From Triplophysa rosa (taxonomy: Eukaryota > Chordata > Actinopteri > Cypriniformes > Nemacheilidae), in the NCBI RefSeq assembly GCF_024868665.1, contig NC_079898.1, forward strand, positions 1,345,443-1,409,442: a DNA stretch of 64,000 nt, read 5' to 3'. The translations under genes and the position numbers were made by a program. The notes beneath the pieces were generated by a model. That model did not search any database and had not been told where the DNA came from. It was given only the letters and a program-made list of their open reading frames with translations. Within the stretch, counting starts at the first letter, position 1; the number at the start of each line of letters is the position of its first letter. Of this stretch, positions 7,456 to 16,172 are shown one piece after another.

Positions 7456-9543
7456 ATGTCCCGCTGTTCTCGTGGGTGCAACACACTCATCAAGGAGGGG
7501 GACGGACACGAGGTCTGCTTCCAGTACGCTGGGGCAGCCCTTGTGGATACGTCCTGCCCGCACTGCGGGCGGTTGACGATTCAGACGTTGCGTCATGGGT
7601 GGCTGTGTTCCCACGGGACTCAGCCACCACCTCGTCTGCTTCCCGTTCCGTGACGGCAGGACTACGGCCCTGCCATCCGCTATGGCGAGCAGCGAGGGTG
7701 ATATGAGGATTACTGTGAGCGCTAATCCGTCAGCCACCGGCTCGCGGACCGTTCACACCTCGTCTTGCTCATCTGACCGTTCCCCCTGAGATGGTCCCAC
7801 CGTCTTGTTCCTCAACCACGTATTCGGAAATGGTGCGTGATGATGAGATGTCCGTTGCAGCATCGGAGGGCGACTTACTGGCATCGGACTCTGGCGATTC
7901 CTCTGAGCTCCCTCCCTCGGGGGGTCGAGCCCAGGACCAGGAAGAAGTGGAAATGTCAGCCATGCTTTCCCGGACCGCCGGCATTGGGTTGCAGCGCACC
8001 GCACTGCCTCTCCCAACGCTCGCGGCTGGATATATGGTACCTCGGGTTTGAGAGCGGCTCCAAGCCGTACTCGCCCCCAGTGCCGTCTTTCCCCGGAAGT
8101 GCATGAGGAACTTAGTATGACCTGGAACACCCCCTTCGGTGCGTGCACGTCAACTAGTTCCATCGCCCTTTCTTCCCTCGATGGTGTGGCAGCTAGAGGA
8201 TACGTTGATGTCCCCCAGGGGCTCGACCTAGACTCCTGTCCAAAGCATGTAGGTTTTTCGGCATCCAAGATGTCGAGAGCTTACTCTGCTGCGGGCCAAG
8301 CTGTCACCTCTCTCCACACTATGGCCATCCTGCAGGTCAGGCCAAGGTGTTGAGAGAGCTCCACGAGGGTAAGACCAACCCAGTGCTTATGCAGGAACTC
8401 CGCGCCGTCACCTACCTCGCGCGTTTGGCGATGTCCAAACTTGTGGTCCAGGAGAGACACCTCTGGCTGAACCTTACACAGATGAGTAATGCCAAGAAAG
8501 TCTGCTTTCTCGATGCACCCATCTTGCAAGAGGGGGCTGTTTGGTGATACTGTTGAGCTGCAGTTCTCGACAGTAAAGAAGCAGACAGGATATCAAGATA
8601 TCCTCCCCCGCCGCGACTCGGCTGCCCTCTGGCCGTCGACATCCCGTGCACAGTCTGCTTCCCAGCAGCCCTGGTCCTCTTCGACGCCTTCCGGTTTCGG
8701 CGCCCCCCACTCAGGCGGCCCCCCGGAAGAAGACATCGAAGAGGAGACCACCACCCCGTCAGCAGCCGTGGCAGAAGCCGAAGCGACCCTCATGGGAAGA
8801 CCCCAGGGAGATCGAGAATACCTTCGGGCCCGGTCCCAGCCATTCCTTCGCTGGTTCGTCGATCCGGGACGGTTCCTGCCCCATCCCAACAGCCCACTTC
8901 TAAGAGTTTTCTCTCTCTCTCTGGGTGTTTATCACAGCCGCTCTCACCCTCTATACGATGGTGTTCAGCAACTGGTGTTCAGCAAGACGTTGCGTGACGG
9001 CGAAACCCAATGTCGAGGATAATCAGCAGCCTAAGCACTCTCAATCGACGGTGCGTTGTGCTACATCATCATCTGAGTATTATCACAGCCGCTCTCACCC
9101 TCTACACGACGGTGTTTGGCAACTCAATGTTGAGGCAAGACCCAATGTTGAGGATAATCATCAGCCTATGCACTCTCAATCGATAGTGGGTTGTGCTACA
9201 TCATCGTCAGGCAGGTAAAACAGCAGAGTCGATCTCCACTCCGGGGCCCCCCCCACGGCGAGGGATCCACACTGCCAGCCATCAAACCACCCCCCAAGGG
9301 GTCGATGAAGCGGAACGTACCCCTAGCCTCCCTGTCTCGGTCCCTGGGAGCCTGACAAGAGCTTCCCAAACCGTCACGGTGACTACGGGATACGATCCGT
9401 CTCGGCTACGCGGTCCAACTCCCCAGACGCCCGCCCAAGTTTCGGGCATCCTCCAAACCTCAGTCAGAGGCAAGGATGCTCCCGTGCTTCGGGCCGAGGT
9501 CGCCACCCCTCTGGTGAGGAAGCGATCATGCTCGTCCCTCTAG
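7456..9543 (+). pseudogene. DIRS copy A ORF1 (Gag-like), frameshifted
   Basis: An ATG at 7456 opens MSRCSRGC...EGDGHEVC...SCPHCGR, the Cys-rich start typical of fish DIRS ORF1 and possibly a zinc-binding fold. The frame breaks near 7650. Conserved ORF1 pieces continue in other frames at 7791-8051 (acidic Ser/Glu-rich), 8048-8353, 8347-8547 and 8489-9022, then a Pro/Ser-rich tail to about 9540. ORF1 is assumed to be the nucleocapsid-like protein of DIRS elements. At least five frame changes make this copy non-coding. Confidence 0.7.
8931..9216 (+). repeat. Tandem duplication, period 151 bp, inside ORF1 of DIRS copy A
   Basis: The block starting ATCACAGCCGCTCTCACCCT at 8931 recurs at 9082, and both copies run through ...CTCAATCGA...GTTGTGCTACATCATC. 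The other DIRS copies in the window have a single unit, so it is private to this copy. Confidence 0.7.
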
Positions 9544-9569
9544 CCGAGATGTTCAACGGGTTTTACAGC

Positions 9570-10082
9570 CCGTACTTCATCGTCCCCAAAAAGGGAGTTG
9601 CTAGATCTGCGTACCCTGAACAGGCACCTACTCAAGCTGCCGTTCAGGATGCTCACACAGCAGCGCATCCTGGCATCTATCAGATGTGAAGATTGGTTCA
9701 TTGCAATCGACCTGAAGGACTCTTACTTTCATGTCTTGATTCTTCCTCGTCATCGCCCGTTCCTACGGTTCGCTTTCGAGGGTCAGGCATATTAGTACAG
9801 AGTCCTCCCTTTCAGTCTGTCCCTGTCCCCACGAGTTTTCACGAAGATCGTGGAAGCCGCCCTCACTCCCCTCAGGGAGAGAGGTGTGCGGGTACTAAAC
9901 TATCTCAACGACTGGCTCATTTGACACACTCGCGAGATCTGTTATGTACACACAGGGACCTAGTGCTTCGGCACCTAGATCGATTGGGACAACAGGTCAA
10001 CCGAGAAAAGAGCAAGCTCTCCCCTGTGCGCAGCTTCCTCTTTCTTGGTGTGGAACTCAACTCTGTCTCCATTACAGCGTGA
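9570..10082 (+). pseudogene. DIRS copy A reverse transcriptase, inactivated
   Basis: The segment LDLRTLNRHLLKLPF...DWFIAIDLKDSYFHV...FLRFAFEG (9598-9795) is the conserved DIRS reverse transcriptase finger-palm block. A stop follows at 9793. The palm continues in a shifted frame as LPFSLSLSPRVFTK and reaches the catalytic motif at 9901-9915, where YLDDW reads YLNDW followed by a stop. The thumb (HSRDLLCTHRDLVLRHL...FLGVEL) continues to 10082. An Asp to Asn change in the metal-binding pair, together with stops and frameshifts, means no activity. This is the only copy in the window that retains the palm at all. Confidence 0.85.
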
Positions 10083-11170
10083 CTGACTACAGAGCGCGCT
10101 CAGTCAGTATTGAACTGCCTGGAATATTTCAAGCAGTCAGCGGTCCCCCTGAAACAATTTCAGAGGCTCCTGGGCACATGGCATCCTCGGCGGTGGTGAT
10201 ACCCCTCGGGTTGATGCACATGATACCGCTCCAACACTTGCTACAGAGTCGAGTTCCCTGGAGAGTGTGGCACACCGGCAGCAGGCGGATGGTGATTACG
10301 CCTCTCTGCCGACACACCCTAACCCCTTGGTCTTCAATGACCTTTCTACGCTGGGGTCCCTCTCGGGCAGGTCACGAGGCATGTCGTGGTGATGACAGCC
10401 GCCTCCCTGCAGGGTTGGGGTGCCGTGTGCAACGGGCACGCAGTGTCGGGGCGATGGATGGGCCCGCGCCTGTGCAGGCATATCAACTGCCTAGATTTGT
10501 TGGATGTGCTACCCTCACTGAAGGGGCTACAACCTCTCGTGCAGGACAAGCACGTGCTGGTCCGGTCGGACAGCACAACTTCCGTAGCGTATTTCATCCG
10601 CCAAGGTGGCGTTCGCTCATGGCAGCTAACACGACTCGCCTGACTCCTCCTCCTGTGGAGTCCGCAGGTGAGCAGATCCCTGCAAGCCACACATATCCCA
10701 GGCGACCTGAACCAGACAGCCGATGCGCTCTCTTGTCAGTTGACGCCTCGCGGAGAGTGGCGACTCCACCCCCGCGGAGTCCAGCTCATTGGGTACAGTT
10801 TGGGCGGGCTCAGGTAGACCTGTTCGCCTCCCTGGATGCCACCCATTGCCCGCTAGGTTACGCCCATCCGAGGCCCTCCTCGGCATGGATGCTCTAGTGC
10901 ACAGCTGGCGGTGGGACAAGTGGAAGTACGCCTTCCCCCAGTGAGCCTCATTGCACAGACCCTGTGCAAGGTCAGGGAAGAGGAGCATCAAGTGTGCTAG
11001 TTGCGCCATACTGGCCCAACCGGACTTGGTTCTCGGAGCTAATGCTCTTGACGACACCCTCCCCTGGCCGATTCCCCTGACGAAGGACCTGCTTTTCCAG
11101 GGGAAGGGCACATTATGGCATCCCAGGCCAGACCTCTGGAACCTCCATGTCTGGCCCCTGGACGGGATGA
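10083..11170 (+). pseudogene. DIRS copy A RNase H and methyltransferase-like region
   Basis: The RNase H block is visible as QRLLGHMASSA-like sequence near 10165, then GWGAVCNGHAVSGRW...RHINCLDLL...KHVLVRSDSTTSVAYFI (10416-10600). It is followed by the IPGDLNQTADALS segment near 10690-10740. From about 10790 the DLFASLDATHCPL...YAFPPVSLIAQTLCKV segment is the region described in DIRS elements as a phage-like DNA methyltransferase domain. It is spread over at least three frames, so it is non-functional. It ends at the GRDEEIL junction to the recombinase. Confidence 0.7.
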
Positions 11171-12575
11171 GGAGATCCTGAGTGGCCTATTCCCTGCGGC
11201 GGTTAAGACCATCACTCAGGCTAGGGCCCTGGCCACTGGGCGGCTATACGCCTGTAAGTGGTGCCTCTTTTCATCCTGGTGCTCTTCTCGAAGAGAAGAC
11301 CCCGGAGTTGCTCGATTAGGAATGTGCTGTCCTTCCAGAGACTCGAGAGTAATCTCTCTCCTTCCACACTGAGCGTGTATGTAGCCGCTATTGCCGCTCA
11401 TCACGACCCAGTTGCTGGTAAGTCTCTAGAATGGCACAACCTGATCAATTGGTTCCTAAGGGACACGGGAAGGCACTGCCTCACCCGCGCTCCGTACCCT
11501 CTTGCGACCTTGATGTGGTCCTGGATCCCCTCGGAGATGCCGCTCTTTCTCACCTCATGATGAAGATGGCTCTCCGGATGGCGCTCAAGAGGGTAGCGGA
11601 CCTAAAAGCATTCTCCGTGTCCACAGATTGCCTGGAACTCGGGCCCGGTGATTCTCACGCTATCCTGAGACCCCGGCCCGGCTACGTGCCCAATGTTCCC
11701 ACCACTCCCCCTACACCAGGTGGTGAACTTACAGGCGCTCCCCACCGGGGAGGAAGACCCAACCTCATTCATGTTGTGTCCAGTACGCACATTGCGCCTC
11801 TGCTTGGACCGCACGCGGCGCCACAGGAGCTCTGAGCAGCACTGTAACAAGACTTCAAGGGGACAGGAAGGAAGAGGCTGGAATCAGGGTAGAGCTGACG
11901 ACTACGAACTTTTATTCTTAACAAAATAACACAAGCGCTGTACTCGCCTAAATCAAACACCGCCACTTCTGTGGACGAACAGTCTTTCTTGTGGTCAGAG
12001 CCTCCCGCTCTAAGTCCTCCGCTCACTCGTCCCAAGCCACTTGCCACCAGCCGTCAGCTCTTGTCTCTCTCCCCGACTGTCTCTGCCTTGCTGCTTTTAA
12101 GCCTCTCCACGCCAGTTACTGGAACAAGGCACAGGTGTTCATTATTTGTGCGAGCGCCACTCACTCACGCTCGTCTCCTCACTCTCTCTCCTGCTGCAGA
12201 CTTCGCTGAACCACGCCCACCTTGCCACAAGCACTTTTTCTGTTTTGGAGATCAGCAGGGAGGGCTTTCTCAAACAGAGATTGGCCCACTGGATCATGGA
12301 CGCCGTCACTACGGCGTACCTGTCCTAAGATCGCCCACGCCCACTGGGTGAGAGCTCTCTCCACACGGAGTACAGCCTCCTCGTGGGAACTGGCTCGAGG
12401 CGCCTCTCTGGCAGACATCTGCAGAGCTGCGGGTTGGGCTACACCCATCACCTTCTCGAGGTCCTACAGCCTCCGCGTAAACCGGTGTCAGCTCGAGTCT
12501 CGCAGGCATCAGGCAAGACTGGCGACTGGTAGGGTATACGCCTATGACAGTACCTTCCCCCCTTTCTCCTAAGGG
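11171..12575 (+). pseudogene. DIRS copy A tyrosine recombinase, interrupted by a solo LTR
   Basis: The N-terminal core-binding part reads ...QARALATGRLYACKW...FSSWCSSR near 11215-11290. The catalytic part includes the first Arg box, LKRVADLKAFSVST (11587-11625), then PRPGYVPNVPTTP. The solo LTR at 11843-12229 separates it from ...FCFGDQQGGLSQTEIGPLDHG and the box II segment near 12350-12370. There HSTRG reads LSTRS, so the catalytic His is Leu. The Tyr candidate (SRSYSL) follows near 12465. DIRS recombinases integrate the circular cDNA without target duplication. This one is dead through the insertion, the His loss and frameshifts. Confidence 0.8.
11843..12229 (-). mobile_element. Solo LTR (387 bp) nested in the recombinase of DIRS copy A
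   Basis: Ends are TGTAACAAG and CTTGCCACA (inverted with two mismatches), flanked by AGCAC at 11838-11842 and 12230-12234. On the minus strand it carries a TATA-like CTTAAAAG followed by a poly(A) signal AATAAA near the end, so the LTR is minus-oriented. Removing it rejoins the DIRS recombinase sequence. Confidence 0.8.
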
Positions 12576-13230
12576 GGTCAGCGTACTAAACTAGCCTCCC
12601 TTCTTCCCCCACTGGGTGAAGAACAGGCACTCCATCCATCACTAAGCAAGCACTTCCTGCGGGCGGGCTGGGCAGAGCAGCCCTGCCCCTTAGGCCAGGT
12701 ACCAACTGAGTTATCCACAACATAGCTCTAACCGGACCTAGTGCTACCGGACGTTGTAACCCCCCAGCAGGGCGGTTCCATTTGATGTATCCTCATGATT
12801 GGTTCCCACCTTGGTAACCCATGATCTTCCCTAGGTAGACCTCCACCTCGCGGTTAACTCCTTCAGTCCGCACATTCTTCCCATGAGTTCTCCCCCATCG
12901 GTGAGACCATGTTGGTATCTCCACTAAACTCCTCCCTCCGGTAGGAAGTGGTCTCTGTAGCGCATCTCCCGCTTGAGGAAGTAGCGCTTACCCAGTGGCA
13001 TTACGGTACCAGGCGGCTTCTCGCTGTTAGAGAAACAAGGCCGCCGCCTGTGAGGCCGAAGGTAGGGGCCTTCCCACCTTTCAAGTAAAGCTCTGGGACC
13101 CCCTACCTACCCACTGGTAGGTTAAAATTTTGCGGTAGCGCTCACGGCTGACACGCCCAGGCCAGTCACCATTGCTTCGCTAGAGATTGTGACAGGGCAC
13201 AGTGTTGTGGTGTTTTACATAGGAACCCCA
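12576..13230 (+). other. DIRS copy A 3' non-coding tail
   Basis: A GC-rich tail with no frame, conserved with the 3' ends of copies B (about 18700-19350), D (38480-39130) and F (minus strand). It starts with CACTGGGTGAAGAACAGGCA-like sequence and ends at the GGAACCCC that begins the terminal hairpin. Confidence 0.7.
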
Positions 13231-13273
13231 TCTGTTGGCTCGACACAATGTCGAGAGACCGACAGAAAGGGAA

Positions 13274-14017
13274 CATCCGTAACCAAGACGTTTTGTATAA
13301 ACATTGGTGTCAGATGTTCATTTGTCAGATGATCTTTGGACATCTCAATTTGTTGGCTCGAGTGAATAAAGTTGGACCTTTTGGCACTTTTGGAATCTTT
13401 GGGCCCTATCATACACCCAGCGCAATGCGGCACCAAGCAAGTGCTTTTTGCTAGTTTCAGCCCTAGATTTGCAGTTATCATTTTCACGTCATGCACCATG
13501 TTGTTTGCAAAGCAAATGCATTTGCAGCCATTTGTATGCCCATGGGCGTGTTGGTGTGAAAATTAGGTGTGTTCAGGCACATTGTTGGCGCATTGCTATT
13601 TTAAGGCTGCTGAAATATACTGCACCACTGACCAACTGAAACCTGGTCTAAAGTCAATGGCGCAGTATTTTTTGGGTTACTTTAAAAGAGCGTATTAATA
13701 ATATGCGCCATAGACGGGTCCACTAAGCGTGTACACTGCTTATTACACACAGAGGGATGTGCAGCAGCAAATAAACATCCTGAATATGAAAAATGACCAT
13801 GGGCTTAGATTGTTAAAATAGAGTCCATTTTCTTCCTGCACTGAGAAGATTGATTCTCTACAACAAAGGTAACTCTTGTGTTGATGATGATATGTGTAAG
13901 GTAAGTGTACAGTAGAAATTAAGGCTGCATGTCTCAATGTCAATCAATAAAAGAAAGAAAAAAGTTGAACATGTATATTAGTATCTAATATAAGTAATAT
14001 ACTTACTTCTGTATGAC
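13274..14017. other. pld5 intron between DIRS copy A and the SINE
   Basis: It begins with the partial motif CATCCGTAACCAAGACG (13274-13290), the end sequence of the short leader module found beside other DIRS copies. Around 13560-13720 there is a degenerate interspersed repeat rich in GCGCA motifs that I cannot name. No gene. Confidence 0.5.
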
Positions 14018-14166
14018 ATTTACATTTATGCATTTGGCAGATGCTTTTATCCAAAGCGACTTACATTTCATTATACTATATATATGTTTCTGAGTATGTG
14101 CCTTCCTGCGATCAAACCCATGATCTTGGCATTGTCAGCGCCATGCTCTAACCACCGAGCCACAGG
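14018..14166 (-). mobile_element. tRNA-derived SINE with L2-type 3' tail
   Basis: The minus strand begins with a tRNA-like head containing an A box (GTGGCTCGGTGGTTAGAGC) and a B-box-like GGTTTGATCGC. It ends in AAGTCGCTTTGGATAAAAGC-type tail sequence, the 3' end shared with fish L2 LINEs and used for trans-mobilisation. Length about 149 bp. Confidence 0.8.
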
Positions 14167-14882
14167 AAAGCCTTCAGTGCAAATGGGGGTAAACATATGC
14201 TTGATAACTGTTACAATTTTGAGGTGGTCCTTGTAAAATTGTTTCCCCTTTAAGGGGTCCCTGGCCCCCTAAATTTTTAGACCCCCTGGTCCAACGGCAG
14301 CTTTAGCGGAGTTGCTCATGGCATTGGATGGGTAGACCCTGCCAGCAGTCGAGCAAGAGCACTCCTGCGAACTGCAACATGACACTGAGGAAGTGGAATT
14401 AGGGAATGAGTTTAGATGTTCGACAGGGAGAGTCCTCACAGCATCCGATGGGAGCTTTAGCTAAGATGCATTGAACAGGTAGACCTTGCCATGCAGTCGA
14501 ACAAGGGGGGATGGAGGGGCAAGACTAGGAAATAAGTAAATGATGAATTTCTGCTGCCTCAGGCAGGAAGTGGATACCGTGACTGTTGAAAAACGTTTCT
14601 CAATCTCCTTATGAGTGACCATTCCTGTTATGATTTTAAACCGGCATTCCCCTGACTGCTAATGTTTAGACTGTCTAATGTCTATTGTATCTGAGTGTTG
14701 TGTTTCCTGTAGATTTCGAAGAAATGTTTTTGTAAATGCATTTGTTAACAAACTGTTATTCAATTTCTGTGCCTTTCTGAATTTGGCTATAGACCTAAAA
14801 GTATACAAGCGAGCAAAGATGTGAGTTCAAACAACATATCATTTATGACAAAGAAATTAAACAAACACTGTCACATACTTAC
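14167..14882. other. pld5 intron, no gene seen
   Basis: Contains two imperfect copies of a GGTAGACC(C/T)TGCCA...CAGTCGA(G/A)CAAG segment (about 14330 and 14480). Nothing else recognised. Confidence 0.45.
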
Positions 14883-14991
14883 CATGCTCTTTTAGAATGT
14901 TTAGTTCTGAGGAATCTGATATTCCACTGACCACCCTCAAGCTGACTTATCTAGACTTCAAAAGTGTCAGTCGATGAAATAAGATCTCACC
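14883..14991 (-). pseudogene. pld5: pld5-like exon with an in-frame TAA
   Basis: Minus-strand exon of 109 bp. The acceptor CCTTAG ends at 14992 and the donor GTAAGT reads down from 14882. It encodes GEILFHRLTLLKSR, a stop, then VSLRVVSGISDSSELNILKEHG. The block aligns with the PLD5 segment between the membrane-proximal block and the first HKD region. Phase fits both neighbours: the previous exon ends on a whole codon, and the final G joins GT of the next exon to give Gly. The TAA is at 14947-14949. The next usable AG downstream would break the phase. Either this gene copy is disabled, as is plausible for one ohnologue in a tetraploid cyprinid, or the base calls are wrong. Confidence 0.75.
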
Positions 14992-15152
14992 CTAAGGATC
15001 ACAAATGGAGCAGTTTCAGTAAAATGCAGTTAAATGCAGTGACAGTAAATTGGGAACAATATGCCCTCTTTGTTTTATTCTGTGTTTAATGTGCAGATAT
15101 TCAACAATTATGTAAATGGAATAAATAAATATGTTTCTGTGTTTGCCATTAC

Positions 15153-15330
15153 CTGTTTGGCTTGAGGAATAAGAAACTCATTCTTGCTTGAGTTCAGAGC
15201 CCACCATGGTGACACAATCTCGACGAATCGACGTGCTTGTTCTAAAAGTTCATGGAGACCAGCGTTCAGTGGAATGGTGCCCTTATAGGGAATGGAAAGA
15301 TCTTCTGGAATATTCTCCACGAGCACAAAT
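15153..15330 (-). CDS. pld5: pld5-like exon, LVENIPE block
   Basis: Minus-strand exon of 178 bp. The acceptor TTGCAATCACAG ends at 15331 and the donor GTAATG starts at 15152. It encodes FVLVENIPEDLSIPY...LHELLEQARRFVEIVS and the W-AL-x-SS end of the same block, matching the conserved LVE-IPEGL start of the PLD3/4/5 luminal domain. The first base completes an Arg codon begun in exon 57060-57196, about 41.7 kb away. A 160-bp intron separates it from the next exon. It is open throughout. Confidence 0.87.
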
Positions 15331-15806
15331 CTGTGATTGCAAGAGAATCTACATTAAAATGGAGGCTGGAATTATGGACAGGAGTGTCACTAGATGATGC
15401 ATGAAACATTTCTTGAAAATCAGACATACAGAATTGGAGGTTCCAAGGAAAAGGGAGACAGAGACCACCCTCGTGATTCTGGACATGAATAACCGTTTTC
15501 CTATCTCTGGACCATTAGGTCTTGAAGTGACGAAACTGTGCATGTACCATCTGATCATGCTTGTGAAGTTTTGTACCAAAACTAAAATCTATTTTGGCAT
15601 GCTTACAGTGCTACCTGTGGCTGCAGTACACAATAAAACAGTTTGTTGCATCAATAAGAAATGTCTGTTAGTGGCACTAAAAAGTTTGAGACTCCAAACT
15701 TCCTATGGTTAATGGATCGGTTGTCCTCTATCTGCTTGGCAAGTATCATAACTTGTGGTTCTATGGGCTGCCACAGGCTTGAGCAGAGGGAGAAAGCTAA
15801 TTTTCC
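15331..15806. other. pld5 intron left of DIRS copy B
   Basis: Start of the 41.7-kb intron. No gene seen. Confidence 0.5.
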
Positions 15807-16172
15807 TTCCCTTTCTGTCGGTCTCTCGACGTTGTGTCGAACCGACAGAATGGGGTTTGTTTTGAGAACCTATCACCTTCTGAGTATTTAGAAAAGGCCA
15901 ATGAAAATTGACAAATGAAATTTGCATGCCGGGCTCCTTCCCGGATGTCCGGGTATAAGAGGGAAGCCGGCGTGCTCATTCATTCATCTTTTGTTCTTCA
16001 GAGCCTACGCATCTGATGAGCTTCTCTACGATCTTTGGTGATCATTTTTCTGCTGGAATCTACGACGTGGACAGTGGACGGTCCCTTCCTGCAGTGACTC
16101 TCCCCTGGGCGTCTCGGCAGTTCCGGAGGTGTTCGAGCAAATTTCCTTTCTAAAAGAGCAAATTTCTCCAGC

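Larger units (their letters stand above)
7089..13273 (+). mobile_element. DIRS-type retrotransposon copy A, nearly full length (6.2 kb), degenerate
   Basis: It starts TTCCCTTTCTGTCGG and ends with the inverse, CCGACAGAAAGGGAA. The terminal 36-nt segments (7096-7131 and about 13231-13266) fold into hairpins. The order inside is leader and promoter, ORF1 (Gag-like), reverse transcriptase, RNase H, the methyltransferase-like region of DIRS, tyrosine recombinase and a 3' non-coding tail of about 650 bp. This is the canonical DIRS order, with no integrase or protease. All frames are broken by indels and stops, the RT motif is YLND and the recombinase is split by a solo LTR. It lies in the pld5 intron between exons 14883-14991 and 5922-6049, opposite in strand to the gene. 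Confidence 0.9.

Noticed and set aside
7182..7706. 174-codon frame at the DIRS A start as a gene
   Set aside because: It crosses the promoter and leader and is out of frame with the conserved Cys-rich ORF1 start at 7456.
11171..12575. Phage or bacterial integrase
   Set aside because: The recombinase belongs to a DIRS element with RT and RNase H upstream; nothing else bacterial is present.
14100..14166. Functional tRNA gene
   Set aside because: A and B boxes are present, but the sequence continues into an L2-type tail and the acceptor stem is not formed; it is a SINE head.
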